Positions 29,223 to 43,300 of a DNA stretch of 64,000 nt are shown in pieces. The translations under genes and the position numbers were made by a program. Within the stretch, counting starts at the first letter, position 1; each line of letters opens with the position of its first letter. Under the pieces are notes generated by a model. It saw only the letters and a program-made list of their open reading frames with translations, ran no database searches and was not told the DNA's origin. Source of the stretch: Juglans regia (taxonomy: Eukaryota > Streptophyta > Magnoliopsida > Fagales > Juglandaceae); contig NC_049905.1 of NCBI RefSeq assembly GCF_001411555.2, positions 1,798,001 through 1,862,000 of the forward strand, written 5' to 3'.

Positions 29223-29780
29223 AATCATCGGCTTTGAATAATGCCACGTGCCATATTTATTTTTCTACTTTTATCACATTTTTTTTTTTATATAAAATGT
29301 AACATAATTATCTTACTTTTATTCCATGAAGACGAGGTGATGTTATCCATCAACCTCTTAATTTATTTATTAGAAAGTAAATGATCATCGTAAAATAGAG
29401 ATATATGTACAATTCTTTTTATAACTATTTATACAACCATATTTTAAAAGAAAAATACTAATGGAGTTCTTCAAATTTACTAGTCAATCTTATTGCTCAT
29501 GCATTTTTTTATTTATTTATTTTGTTCTTAATGATTAAGAATGTTAAAAAAAATACTTTAAAAAAATTAAAAAAAAAAGAACAAATTTATAACTAGCGGT
29601 ATGACAGGGTTTACCGCTGGGGCCCGCTAGCACCATCCATTTAAAATGATGATATTTATGTAAAATAATATTAATTTTGTAAGTTAATTTTTAAAAATAC
29701 CTCTCATTTAATACATTTTTTCGATGGGAAGTATCACGTTTATAAAAAGTGGGAGGAAATTACGAGAATAATATAGAAAT

Positions 29781-29935
29781 TAATGTTACATACAGTCGTA
29801 GAAGGTATAAGTATCGTATAATTATTTTGAAAAAGAATGGTATTTATTATTAAAAATTTAATTTTTTTATGTAAATTTTATATTAATTTATTTTTAAAAA
29901 AAATTGCACAATACTTGCAAGCTCATTACAAAGAA
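29781..29935. repeat. fold-back element, family B, copy 2
   Basis: Contains TGTTACATACAGTCGTAGAA at the left and an AT-rich mirrored right arm. Related to 8285-8462. Confidence 0.45.
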
Positions 29936-30206
29936 AAATTTTAGAAATAAGCTTCACACCCTGCACACCATTTAAAAATATATGGTTTTACTTTTTTACT
30001 CTCATATTTTATATTGAATTGAAGTATAAAATATAAGAATAAAAAAGTAAAATCATAGATTTTTATGTAGCATAACTCCATTACAAATATCGTTTTTTTT
30101 TTTTGGAGAGTATCACGTTTATAAGGTGAGAGGAAATTACGTTTATAAAACATAGCATTACTATTTCAAATAGTAGACAAGTGAAGATTTCGAATAGCCG
30201 CTCAAA

Positions 30207-30774
30207 GAGTACTCTCATTGGATTAGTTAAAAGTTAAATTTATTGAAGATTTGGCTATTAAACCATAAAATATGATCACATTGGAATATCAAAATTCTAA
30301 ATAATTAGAATTTAACTATAATCACTTCTAAAATTATTTCTAAATTTGAAAGAAACTATTCATTCATCAAATACATTTTATATTAATTATTTCTCTCTCC
30401 CTTTTATATCAATTATTTATCTTCCTTTTAAATGACAATTGAAAAAATATAATTAGAATATGATTACTAATTAATATATAATATTATGAATAGTAAAATA
30501 TGATAAAATATAATCAATTCATAATTAAGAAAATTAAAATATTTTTAAAATTATTAATTACTCGTTACTATATAATGAATAAATGAATAATTTAATGTGG
30601 AGATTTGATATGAATAGTCAAAGTCAAATTCATCTTATATTATTTTATTATCATATAATGAAAAAATGACTATTCTAATATGAAGACTTATGTAAATAGA
30701 ATAGTTAAAAGTTAAATTCATCTTATATTTGTAAAAAATGTATTTTAATTTGAGATAATCCAATGAGAGTGCTC
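30207..30774. repeat. inverted-repeat element with CTCTCATTGGATTA ends
   Basis: The left end GAGTACTCTCATTGGATTA is matched by the right end TAATCCAATGAGAGTGCTC as a 19-bp inverted repeat with one mismatch. The 568-bp element is AT-rich and non-coding. The interior repeats GTTAAAAGTTAAATTCATC-like words. I could not define a target duplication. Confidence 0.6.
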
Positions 30775-30800
30775 TATTATGAATAAACGTTTATATTGTT

Positions 30801-30990
30801 GATTTGGATAGTGAGATGAGATGATTTTAGATTAAAAAGAATAAAAAAAAATATTATTATTATTTTAAAATTTTAAAAAATTGAATTAAAATTTAAAAAT
30901 ATTGAATTATTTATTATATTTTATATAAAAATTTAAAGAAATTATAATAACGAAATTAGATGGTCCGAGAGATTTTTCAGTCCAAACGGT
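30801..30990. repeat. fold-back element, family A
   Basis: Starts GATTTGGATAGTGAGATGAG and has the AT-rich core; ends near AGTCCAAACGGTCC. It lies about 200 bp before the RRM gene start. Confidence 0.55.
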
Positions 30991-31192
30991 CCGTACTTTT
31001 CCAGGCTTTCCCATTGGTTAGGGTCGCATGTCTCTCTCGTAGGGTTCCATTCCGACTTTCAATTTAGGGATCAGCTGTGTCTTTTGTCTATTTCTATTCG
31101 TAATCTGTTCAATATTTGGCTTTCCTTGAGTTCTCACCCAGCTCTATTAGGGTTTCAAAAGTATCATTTATATTCGTCTTAACTGTGAAACA

Positions 31193-34100
31193 ATGCCTCC
31201 ACGGGTGGCGAAGAGGGGCGCGGCATCGGCGGGGCAGAAGAGAACGCCGAGAGCTAGTAGAGGGACTTCGAAGGCCCAGACTCAGCTGCCGGAGGCCCCG
31301 GTAGAAGATCCAGTGAAGGTCGAGGATGTTTCGACTCCGGTCGTGGAGGAAGTCAAGATCGTGGAAAAGCCAGTTGTGCTGGATCTCGAACAGGAGGCGA
31401 AACCGGATGCGAACGGGTCGGGTCCCATGAAAAGTAAGTTTCTTTTGGGCCATCGAATTGGATATGGAAATTTGTATTACAATTATTATGCATTCCTTTC
31501 GTGTGTCCGGTGGACTTGCTGGACTTGTTCACAGATTTTGCGTTTCTCTATGGGGTCATAGAAAAAAAAATTGCTCCAGATTCTATACTCGTTTTCCCTG
31601 TTTGCGTATAGTTTTTTTATTTAAAAATTGTCTTGGTAAGAGAAATTTCTGTAACTTTATGTCTGGATTTTACGTATGTTTTTTTTTTTAGTTTTTTGGA
31701 CTCGATTTAGTTGTGATAGTATTTGTGAATAGATGAATTGGGAGGGTGGGCAATTTGTTGCATCTCGTATTTATTTGGTGTAAATTTCTCGTTTGTCTAT
31801 AGCCCTTTTGAAGCTTTTAACAATAAGGTAAAACTTGGTTAATTTACGAAAGAGAGAATGACAGAGCAGAAAGGCTCTCAATGAGAATGGTTCAGTTGGA
31901 GCTTGTGGTGTTTTATCCATTTTCATGGTAAGGAGCTGATTTTTTTTTTTTTTTAATCCTGATGGTCCATTTACTCATGTAGCGTGTTTGATCAGCAATT
32001 AGTGACTACGAAGAGATCATGTGCTATTATTTTCCTTGTTCTTGAGATTCTTGTTCTTGTGGGGGCCTAGGATAACAGTTTTTTTTTGGATAAGTTGGGG
32101 CCTAGGATAACAGTTGGATGGCTATAATCGTATAAATACCATGTAGGATGAGCAATCTTTGTGGGTTATGTTATTTTTGCTTTATGAGTTTCCTTGCACT
32201 TATTTTTCTTGCCTATTTGACTGGGTTGGATACCCTTATTTCATGACAGTAGAAGAGGAGGTGAAGGAGTCTGTAGATGATTATGAGAAAGATGAAAGGT
32301 TGGAACTGGAGGATAATGACCCTGAATATGAACCCGAAGAATATGGTGGGGTTGATTATGATGAGAAGGGAATAGAACAAGAGGATGTTCAGGAGGTGGG
32401 AGATGATGGGGAAGAAGAACATGAGGAGGATGTTGGTGAAGAAGAAGAAGAAGAAGGAGAAGGAGAAGGAGAGGGTGATATGATTGAGGAGGAAGATGTT
32501 CATGAAGAACTTACAGGCGAAGAGGATGGTGAGCATGCTGGCGAGGAGCAAGAGCATGCTACACTGGTTGATGCAGATGAAGAGGAGCACCATGAAGTTG
32601 TGAAAGAGAGGCGCAAACGTAAAGAGTTTGAAGTGTTTGTTGGTGGCTTGGACAAGGATGCAACTGAGGAGGATCTTAGGAAAGTTTTTGGTGCAATTGG
32701 TGAGGTTACTGAAGTCAGGCTGATGATGAATCCTCAGACTAAGAAGAATAAGGGTTTTGCATTCTTGCGTTTTGCAACTGTGGAGCAAGCAAAACGAGCT
32801 GTTACTGAGCTCAAACACCCGATGGTAAATTTTTTTAATCTTCTTGTAGTTTGAAATAGGAACTTATGTCTTCTCCTTGTAAATTGTATTTATGTTAATG
32901 ATTGCAATTCCAGATTAATGGGAAACAGTGTGGTGTTAGTCCAAGTCAAGACAGCGACACCCTTTTCGTGGGTAACATATGCAAGACATGGACAAAAGAA
33001 GCCGTAAGTATATTCTTTAGCAGGAGTTGCTAAACGCTTTCTTTTGAAAAAAAAAGAAGAGTTGCTACATGCCTGATTGTTTGGTTATAAATTTTGGTTA
33101 CAGTTGAAAGAGAAGTTGAAACATTATGGGGTCGAGAATGTTGAGGATTTGACATTGGTTGAAGATAGCAACAATGAGGGAATGAATCGGGGGTTTGCTT
33201 TTTTGGAATTTTCATCTCATTCAGATGCGATGGACGCCTTTAAGCATCTTCAGAAGAGAGATGTGGTGTTTGGAGTTGATAGGCCTGCAAAGGTTTCTTT
33301 TGCAGATTCCTTCATTGACCCGGGTGATGAAATTATGGCACAGGTAATCATTTGGGTCTAACTTTCTGCATTCTATTAGGGTGATTGCAGCTCCTGCAGA
33401 TTGGCTGTATTTAAGATTTTGTTGTTACTCATGGATGCCGGGTTAAGCTTTTAGGGATGCTAGTAACATTGTGGCTTGGGTAATTGGAACTTATAATTGT
33501 CTCTTGGAATGGATTTTGGATATTGGCTTCAATCTATTCTATCATCACAGAATCTATTTTTTAGTAAGTACATTATCTTTTGGACAAAGTTGTGTGAAGT
33601 TCTCTAAACTTGCATTTTGAGGACCTTTTCTGGGTTTTCTAGTATTTGTTAAATCTAGACTCGGTATGTGTACTTTGGCAATGCCTTTTGAGATTTTTAA
33701 TAAAATCTTTGATTACCTGTCAAAAAAGATTATAGCCTTTGGTATTCTGCTTTTTTTTTTTTTTTTTTCGTTTGGGTAGAGATTCATTGAGAGTTCAAAA
33801 CAGTTTAATAGGTATAGGAATTGCGTGATGTTGTTATACCCTTTAATTGAATGTGCTTAGCAAATATATTTGGAACTTTTGATAACCTAATTTAAGATAC
33901 AGGTTAAAACTGTATTTGTGGATGGTCTGCCTGCTTCATGGGATGAGGAACGTGTTCGAGAGGTTCTTAGGAAACACGGAGAGATCGAAAAGATTGAGCT
34001 CGCCAGGAATATGCCATCTGCCAAGCGAAGGGACTTTGGTTTTGTCACATTTACCACTCATGATGCTGCAGTGACATGTGCTAAAAGCATTAACAATCAG

Positions 34101-35742
34101 GAGTTGGGTGAAGGAGACGGCAAGGTTAGTATTAGTTCTTAAAAGCTTTGATATTTTCAGTATTTCTCAATAATATGCCTGCTGGCATCAGTTGTGCATG
34201 GCTTGTATGATAGTTATGATCACATTTCAGGCTAAAGTTAGGGCCAGATTGTCAAGACCGCTTCAGAGAGGCAGAGGAAAGCATGTTGGTCGTGGAGATT
34301 TCCGATCTAGTCGTGGGGCTGGACGAGTTGCGAGGAGTTCATGGATTCGTCCATCACTGCATACTCTGCCTGTACATGGAGTGAGAAGATTTGGAAGTCG
34401 TGTCCCACCAGCCAGCATGAAAAGACCTGGTGGTTTGAGAGATAGACGCCATGTTCTGTCCATGCCAACAAGAGGCAGGCCCTTGGCTCCTCCAGTTAGG
34501 CCCTATGACAGGAGAGCACCTGGTATGGTTAATTTCTTGAATCTCAGGGCTGCAGGCCCCCCCTTTTGCATGTATGAATAAATATATTGATTTGCGCTTT
34601 CTGGACAGTTCCTTCATACCCGAAAAGTAGCTTGAGGAGGGAATATAGTCGGCGTGATGAGCTTCCTCCTCCAAGGAGCAGAGCTGCTGCATATTATGGT
34701 CCTAGGGCCATCCCAGAGAGACAGCAATCATATAGAGATGACTACACTGTGCGTGGTCCGGGTTACTCTGATCTTCCTAGAACTACATCACGCCCAGCAG
34801 CAAGGAGAGCTTATGTGGATGATGGCTATGGCCAAAGGTTTGAAAGAGCTGCTCCTCCTCCAAGTTACCATGAGGGACGTGCCCGTGATTATGACTCCAT
34901 TTCTGGGTCAAAGCGTCCATATGCTGCACTGGTTAGTATTTTTGATTATATAGTCTTGTTACAATGCTAAATTTTAATATCATATTAAGTTTTATTACTT
35001 CTTTCATATTTGAACAATTTTTTACTTGTATTTGATACATGAATTTAAAATTCTAGGATGATGTGCCACCACGTTATGCTGATTCAGGAGTCCGCCAATC
35101 TAGGGCTCGCTTAGACTATGAATATGGGGCCAGTGCTTCTCAATATGGAGATGCTTATGGTGATAGGTACACTGTTGTTCTTTGAATTGAAAATGATTCT
35201 TTCTTCTTGTCCCCTTTTTCTGACTGATGTGTTGCCGTGTTAACCCACTTTACTGTGTTATGTTTGTAGGCTTGGAAGGTCTAATCTAGGATATGGCAGT
35301 GGCAGAACTTCTGCTTCTAGTCAGGATTCACATGGGCTTTATAGCAATCGTCAAGGCTCGAGTTATGGAGGAGGTGTGTTAAGTTGGTAGTAACCTGATT
35401 TAGCATTCACTTTTGTAATTGTTGTGCATTCGTTGTAGTGATCCTATTCTCCAATTTTGTATGTTTTCCCAGGCTCTTTCAGTGGTAGTGACATTGGTGG
35501 AGCTTACTCATCGAGTTATGGTGGTGATTATGTGTCCCGTGGAAGTGATGTATGCTTCTAACCTTCTCCAACTGAATGGCAGTGTTGACAATTAAGTCTT
35601 TTTCCATTCTGTGTATTTATTATATTTCTGGTCTGTATCATAGGTTGGCGGTAGCTCTTACTCATCAATGTACTCTGGTCGTGGTGTGGGTGGCAGCAGC
35701 AGTTACATGGGGGGAACTGGTGGTTCTGGCTCATATTATTGA
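31193..35742 (+). CDS. three-RRM hnRNP-Q/LIF2-like RNA-binding protein, 11 exons
   Basis: Predicted nuclear RNA-binding protein of 790 aa, most like Arabidopsis At2g44710 and the LIF2 family. Exons: 31193-31433, 32250-32824, 32914-33003, 33104-33343, 33903-34124, 34231-34522, 34609-34931, 35057-35166, 35270-35373, 35473-35549, 35644-35742; all GT-AG with matching phases. A basic N-terminus (MPPRVAKRG) is followed by a very acidic Glu/Asp segment (about residues 82-200). RRM1 lies about 207-285 (FVGGL, KGFAFLRF), RRM2 about 287-375 (LFVGNI, RGFAFLEF) and RRM3 about 385-456 (VFVDGL, DFGFVTF). A long Arg/Gly/Tyr-rich tail ends in YGG/GGS repeats. LIF2 relatives act in chromatin-linked and stress gene regulation; the role here is inferred. 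Exon 2 has a tandem acceptor (CAGTAG). A 3'-leader intron may start right after the stop (TGAG-GTAAGC). Confidence 0.92.
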
Positions 35743-38700
35743 GGTAAGCTTTTATACTGTTGTTATTTCCTTTGGAAAAGCACATGAGGAATTAGATAGT
35801 TTATGTGCCCAAGTACCGTTTTATTGGAAACCGACTTTTTCCCGGAAGCATGGCATCTTTTGATATTCCAAGAGGTGAGCTGCTAAAACTTCGAGCAGTG
35901 TGGTCACTAGTGAATTTGTCTATGGAACAGATCTGTCATGAAAAAGATGCTGCTCTAGGATGTGAACTAAATGAAGCTTATGCATTGTGATGCTTACAGT
36001 GGAGTGATTGTTGACAAGCCTAAGAGCCCGCATGTTGTGACAATCTTTTACAGAACAAAGAGACTCTGTTGGTTCAAGCCATCTTAGAAATCTACTGGCG
36101 TGCTAGTTTCTAAGTTGGAATTTTATGCTGTAAGGAAACCTTAAATTATTCAGAAAGGAGTACAAGAAGTGCTTAGCTGCTATATGTATGAATCACATTT
36201 TATTTTCTGTGTAGACCGCATTTGATGGACAAATGTGGAGATATGCTGCATCATCTGTTCTTCTGGACAGAAATATGATGAGATTGAGATTTCTGTATTT
36301 GGTTAAGGAATTTTTGGAAATCATCGTGCTTGAATTCGTTGGAGAAGTTTTGGCTCCTACTAGACATTTTGGTTATTTTGGATCACTTGCTCTTTTCAAC
36401 CGATACAAACTTAATTGAATATGAAAGTGAGTTAACCAGCTACTTCTTGAAGGTAGTATAATTATTGAGCTTGTTTGGAATAGCCATGAAGTATGGGAAT
36501 GAGGTCATAGAATTGTTGGCCTTGATTTTCTATGGTTGGCTTATAAGCTTTGGTGCTATGTCAAAAATTGACATGATTGCTACATACTTATGGGTCAGTT
36601 TGTTTTGGCCGGTTTTTGTGGACCGGGAACTGTATGGACTGGGAATGATATGGACTGGGAGTGCTAGTTCCCGACTGATTGGGTAGACTATAACCAATGA
36701 AATGTAGAAGACAAGCTTAAATGGATGCTAATTAATGGAGTGTAAATTTTTTTGTTTCAGAAATATCAACTGACCTGCTCTTGTTAATGGACTTGTCTTT
36801 TTTCCTGATTGGTATGTCTTAATGATAATACTTAGCTGAGTGAGGGATTCATTGGAAACTTGAATTTTTTGAGTTTATAATTAATGGAGAAGTTAAGGAT
36901 GGAGAACTTGATTTATTGTGATTCCCATCATTCCAGAATTTTAACAATCCTGAATTGGCAGTATGATATCTGGATCATAATAGACTAGTAATGCTACACT
37001 GATGGAGAAAACTTGGGGATTTGATTACTACGCACTTCGATGAGGATTGTCCGATCAAGGGTTAAATTCTATTAATAATTTTTCCTTTATGTTTCACCTT
37101 TTCTATGGGTAGGGTAAATGTCTTCTTGATCACTCTCAGCAGTAATTGAGTCTCAAGTTTTGGTGTGATTGTTCGTTTAGGAGTTATCTTCATTAGCTAT
37201 TCCTTCTCGATGGGAAGGCTGCTGTTTACATTGTGAGACTTTGGACAAAGCGAGTATTCTCTTGCTGTTTATCACTCTTTGGGTTATATACCCATTTTAT
37301 TATTATCATTCTTAATTACTAAAGGCGCCGAGGGGTGTAATGCAAGGGACTTGTACAAATGGATACACCCACAGGCCACCTAGGAAGAAGAAAGAAGAAG
37401 AAATAGAGCAAGGTTTTGGGTTTTGTGCCTGTTTTTAGAAAAATCCAGATGGGTTCTCTGGGTCCCTCGAACTTGGTAATAAATGTCAGTTTTTGAACAG
37501 GAATTCTAAGAATTCATATTGTTTTGACAGAACTGATATATATCTATCTATCTCGTTTACAGTTTTGCTCTGCTCACTGGTTTTTGTTTGGCAGCAAAAG
37601 ACTTTAGCCTAGGAACTCTTTTAACCTTTTAGGTGCTAGTCTTTGTTCCCAATTTGGCTATGTAAATTTTTTTTTTTTATGAACACTATGTAAAATGAAG
37701 TGATATTTGGATTGCTTGAAATTGTTTTCCTCTCTCTCTCTCTCTTTCTCTCTCTCTATGAATATTTATTTATTGCTAACGATGCTATAGGAGATGCTCC
37801 GAGATATATTGCCTCTAGAAATTTGCAGGCCTTATTTTACACTGTAAAAATCAGGTATGGAGAAATGAAAAAAACTTCATTTTTGGTAGCTTTTGCAGAA
37901 CAGATAAAGCTGGTTTGTGTCCTTGGATGTGATTTCCTCCATTTTTTTTTAAGTCGTCAAGCCTCTTTCTTAATGAACTGACCCAAAATGTGGCCTTTGA
38001 TCGTTTAATTTATTTAAGGTGTGTTTATTCAAAAAACTCACATAAACAGTCATAAATGTATGCTTCTATCTTTTTCACTTTAAGGCCTTCAAGTTGAATT
38101 TGATGTGATCTTTTTCCATTTGCGGTGATGCTTATTTTTGTACTTGCTGATTTATTACAAATTATCTTAATTAAAGAACTGTTCTGCTATATTCAGACGA
38201 TTTTGCGTACCCCAACTGACTAGGCGCATTGTTTTATTAAAAAAACACAAAAAGAAGAAGACGAAAGCCATATGCTTTCTCGTTCCTCCCCCAAGCGTTC
38301 AACTACTCTCTTTCCACTAGCACAGTAGCAGCAACCTCACGTCTATGAGGAATAATTCCAGAAAGTCATCCAAAAAATAAAACTAAAGAATCAAAAAATA
38401 ATTTCAGAAAGTCATTCATAAAAATAACCTACCGTCTCATCCCTTCCTCTATCACCCGCCACCATAGCTGAAGAAATAATGCCCTCTAAATTGACTCTCT
38501 GGCCCAATGCTCCTTTCCAATATGCCGACCACATGTTCGTGAAAAGATTCCTAACCTTCTCAGATTTGCTATCTTATTTTCACTCTTCTTGTTCGTGGTT
38601 TTGGATTTCGGGTTGTAATAATCTGATCAACAATGCAACTCTTGTTTCCGAAATCCCATCAACACCAAACCCCACCATTCCTCCTCTGCTCACGTCCTTT

Positions 38701-40304
38701 GTTCTTCTTGTATAAGGAAGAATTGCATTGAATTATATATAGATAGCTGTTAATTATCTTGCATCCTTAAATGAATTACAAATTGAAGTTGCTCTTCGTA
38801 AACGATGCAGTTTGGGGTGGTAATTCGTTTTTGCAAATAGTGTTAGTGTTGTGTGAAGTCATGGATATTCAACTATATAGTTCAACTTGAACTCGACCCG
38901 TTAAACTAAACAAGTTAGACATTCAAATTCTAACATGATCTATTTAAATAATGAGTCATACTGTATCATCCGTTTTGATACATTTAATAATTAATTATAA
39001 ATTGGTCAACACGATACAACTTATTTCAATTCATTTCATGTAAATGAATTGAACTAACCCGCATAAACCATTAAAAAATCCAAAAAGAGAAAAAAATCAT
39101 AATAATAATAATAAAAGTGTGAAAGTCAAATACAAAATAGATATTTCCCAGTTTATGGGTTTCAGATCATGCTTTCTGTTTTTTGGGTCTGTAAATTTCT
39201 AGGTTTTAATCCAAAGATAATTAGGGTTTAAGTGGCAATGTCTGTAGGAGTTTGCAAGAAGCGTGTTGGAATGGGAGAGAAGAGAACAGAATGCTACAAG
39301 ACGTGTTTCAGTCAATTGGATAAGAAGAGAATGGAAGGTTCGGTTATGGGGGAAGGGGAGAGAAGGCGTGAAACTCAAAGATTAGTCCCACACCAAAACG
39401 CAAAATGCAATGTTTTTGTTTTGCCAGGTCACATTTCGTGCGCAAGGGTTGCCACAATGCTTGCATTTAGACTTTTCCATTAAAGAAAGGAGAGTACTAG
39501 ATTATCCTAATGAGAACATGAACACAGATTTCATACTATGAAATATCCCTATAACTCTTCGGCCTAGGAAATGAATTATTGGGGAATCTGATCTGGTCTA
39601 GATGACAACTAATATACAGGCAAAGTTGTTTATTTAGTGAGAATATTTGCAATCGTGGAGTACGTAAGCTATATGTAATTCTTTTGAAAAAAGTGAGTAA
39701 ATATAAAATTTACTTTAAAAAAAACTAAATTTTTAATAGTGTACTTCACTTTTTTTTAAAATGATTGTACAGTGTTTATGTATTCTACTATTGTATCTAG
39801 GATTACTATTATTTATTTATATATTTATTTAACGAGAGGATATTAAAGAGTTAGAAGAGTAGAGTGGATCAATAAATAATGTCATTTATGAATTTTTTGT
39901 ATATATTTCCCTTCTATATATACTTTTAAATAAACAATTAAATAATAAAGTAAAATAGAACATAAAAGTTATGGACAGCTTAGAGGGAGGGAGGTTACGG
40001 ACAGACAATCAACATCGAAAACGAAGCAAAGCCTAGAAAAATAAAAAGCAAAATGCACGACCAAAACAAAAAACCAAAAATACAAAGCATTTAATTAAGA
40101 ACTTGCTAATTGGGACTATAGTGGAATGGAAGGAATAATATGTGAGTTGGACGTATCTTCTCATTGCGTCATTATGACAGCTCCGCACAGTATCTGACGA
40201 AGTTCTTTATTCCATCTCATCAAAATCCCAGAATCCACAATCGAGAGAGAAGGAATTATAAGAGAAACCATTTCTGGGTTTGACATCTACGTCCACAAAC
40301 TCCA
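35743..40304. other. 3' untranslated region of the RRM gene, then intergenic DNA
   Basis: The first few hundred bases are probably 3' leader of the RRM gene. Beyond about 36450 I see no gene I can support. Small open frames at 38479-38715 and 39241-39483 are unrecognised. A CT-microsatellite lies at 37733-37758 and a family B fold-back near 39650-39803. The last 300 bp are promoter DNA of the next gene. Confidence 0.5.
39650..39803. repeat. fold-back element, family B, copy 3
   Basis: Contains TGCAATCGTGGAGTACGTAAGC at the left and an inverted partner around 39770-39800. Related to the copy at 8285. Boundaries are approximate. Confidence 0.45.
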
Positions 40305-43300
40305 ATGGGTCGCAGACAAACTGATTCAGAACTCGGCCGTTGTGCACTTCTGCTTCTTTTCTTGATGGGGACAATCTCCTGTTGCATGGTCTATGTTTGT
40401 CTGTCCCTGGTCTTTAACAAGCCAAATACCGTTTCCACTATTTCTTCTTCTTCTTCTTCAGAGGTGTTTGAAAACGAAGGTCAAGAGGGAGGAGAGGCAG
40501 AGTGTTGCAGAGGTATCGAGCATTTGGAACTTTGGGGTGACGCTGTCAAATGGGGCTCCGAGTTCAAGTTCAATTCTTCGGAGGAGTGTTGCATGGCCTG
40601 TAAACGTATGTGTAGGGGTGAGGATGGACCTTGTTTGTGCGATTCCTGGGTGTTTTGTGGGAATAAGGAGGCTTGTGGTCCTAGATTTGGTGAGGTATTG
40701 TTTCTCTTTGACGTTCAATTTTATATTCGGTTTGATGAAATCTGATACTTGATCTGGGTTGGTTCATGTTGCATTGGGCAATCTTCATGTGATGTTGCAC
40801 AATATCTTGATAAATTGTTATATATGAATTATTTATAAGAAGAGGCAACGTCCTGAATACTGGGAAATCTTTTCAGATGATAGCTTGTTTCATGATTGAC
40901 CTACATGCAATACCATAATGTGAGCCCAGTTTGTCACCATTTTTTCTTCCTAGTGGATGTTTAAACCAAGGCAATGAAAAAGTAAATTTAGAGTGTCAGG
41001 AAATCTATTCCTAATGGCACTACCACATTTCCAAATACATAGTTTTCGCTCTGCTTATTCTTAACTCTGCCTGACAAGACATCTGATTTCTGTAAAACAT
41101 TTCATACCACTCCCATTTTAGTGTTGATACCCAGGCAGAATCTGATTGCCAACATGCAATGTGCCTGGCTGTTGTCAATGTCTTGAAAAATTGTTTTCAG
41201 CTTCTCCTTCCTGAACTCAATATACTCACAGAGAGGATTTTTGAAAATGGACCTTGTTAATGCCAAAAATCGCACAACAGGCTGGAACAGGAAAAGAGTC
41301 ATCCCCGGCTCATGATGATGATTCGTGGAGCCCAGCATTGATATTCAAGACAGTTGCAAATTCTAGAAATTGGATGGAAAAAACATATGTAGAAACTAGA
41401 TAAAAGAATTTTAGTCGTGTAATTGATCAGTTGGCTTGAAGTCTGATCGACCTGACCCTTAGCATTGGTAACATGCATGAGAGGGGCATAGTTTTGTGCT
41501 GGACTTTGAGGCGTTGTAATGAATAAAGTTAGAAATTATAATTATAGCTCTTATGAATATAATAGACATATCTGGTTATATACATGCATCAAGAGACTTC
41601 AACAAGCCTGATTCTCAGATCTTTGTCTTCACGTTCTTGCTCTTAGTGCTGGTTGAAGAAACAGAAAGATACATTGGATCCAAATCGGCGAGACTCAGGG
41701 GATCAAGTCATGTGGACTTCTGGGCTTATCTTTGGAAAAGGAAATGTACGTTATTTTGTGAACATCATTTAAATTGTTATTACGGTGTCTGAGATTTTAC
41801 ATTATTGCAGATCAACATAACTTGATACATATAGTCCTCGCAGATTACTTTTGATGACATGGATCTGGGCTCATTTCATGTACAGTTACTGGTTGATGAA
41901 CATATATTTTTAAAAAAAATTGATTGATTCTTATCAGGGAAAGGAAAAAAAATGGTAATTCAGCATTTAGAGGTTATCAGAAAGAAATGAAAGGAAAAAA
42001 AAATTAGTTACTATATTCTTCAGGAGTAATAGAGCAGGTATTGACTTTCACTTTTTTTTTTTTTTTGAGATTATATTTTTTGGCTCCATCAAACAGGCAG
42101 AAACATCCCCGATTTCAACATGATGATGATTGTTTCAAAGATAATTTTTGTTTATAAAGCTTTTTATCAAAGCCATCCTTGGTTTCTTATATCAAAACAA
42201 GACGCTCAGTTTTGTTTATTTTGAAATTTACTCTGGCCTTGTATTGAGCCACAGTTTGTAGCTGAGAACCCATCATTAACTACTTAGGAAAACTTAGATG
42301 CCTGATAATTGACCATATCGAGGAGCTCTTCATCTCTGATTATGAATTCAAGAAATCTAGGAATTATCTTATTTTTCATAATTTTAGCAAGAAGATTAAT
42401 AGTTGTTGCATACACACTTCTCTATTTTCATATCATCAATTAGTTATCCTTTTACATGACTTGACAAGCAATGTCATTATTTCACCTGTAAAAATATTAG
42501 ATTGCTCTATCCACAACTAATTCTTCAATTTTATGGTGTTTGAACAAGTCTGTAACTTTTTTTTACCTATAAAAAAAAAAAGTCTTTAACTTTTTATTAA
42601 TGTTCATATTAGCCGGTGTAGTGAACCCTCAATCATTTTTCTTTCCTCATATATAATTTCTCTTTCATTTTTCCTCGTAGGATATTGTTGGCTTGAAAAC
42701 TGGATATGGGATTATTCACATAAAAGTAAGTGCCATCTATTCTAGTTAAGGTTCCTGGGTATTTTTGTACGGTCCTCCACATGGGTAGTGTTATTATATA
42801 GCCAATGTTAATTATACATGCAAGTTCATTGAATGAGTTTCTGTTTCTTAATTGTACTCTATTGCTTCAACACAATGTGCCTCTTAATTTTTAATGTCGA
42901 ATCATGGTGATCAACGCTGTGTAGTATGGTTTTAATATTATTTTAAACTTCAGATTATATGACACGATATTTTTTGTTTGGGTCAACATTGATCTGATCA
43001 CAACAATTTTAAGCAGATTTTGTTATCATTGTTAATGCTACCAGATAATGTCCACAATAGCGTATTTTTTCCCTCTTCTCCTTGCTATGTTTCTTTACTG
43101 TGCTCTTTTATTGCGGGCAGCTGCTCTGACGACTTCAATATTTATATTATTTGAGCACCCTCCATTTGCCTAAAAGACTGGGAAAATAAAGAGGGTGCAA
43201 CCTTGTAAATGTTTGGCTCCCAATTTCTGTGCAATCTAGAGTTTTTTTTCCTTTATGTTGCCACCTTGATGACAAACAGGAGCTAAACTTTCTGTGTTGG

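Larger units (their letters stand above)
28881..31192. other. AT-rich intergenic region with miniature transposons, LIF2-like promoter at the right
   Basis: No coding sequence recognised. It contains family A fold-backs (about 29050-29222 and 30801-30990), a family B copy (29781-29935) and another inverted-repeat element (30207-30774). The last 200 bp carry the likely promoter and leader of the RRM gene starting at 31193. Confidence 0.6.

Noticed and set aside
32213..32818. 201-residue open frame on the minus strand across the RRM gene
   Set aside because: It mirrors the GAA/GAG-rich acidic exon of the plus-strand gene; the translation is Phe/Leu-rich with no domain. A coding shadow.
38479..38715. 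78-residue open frame in the gap after the RRM gene
   Set aside because: No recognisable motif, no supporting splice signals or neighbours; may be chance.
39241..39483. About 80-residue basic open frame
   Set aside because: No domain, no promoter or family resemblance seen; cannot be supported as a gene.
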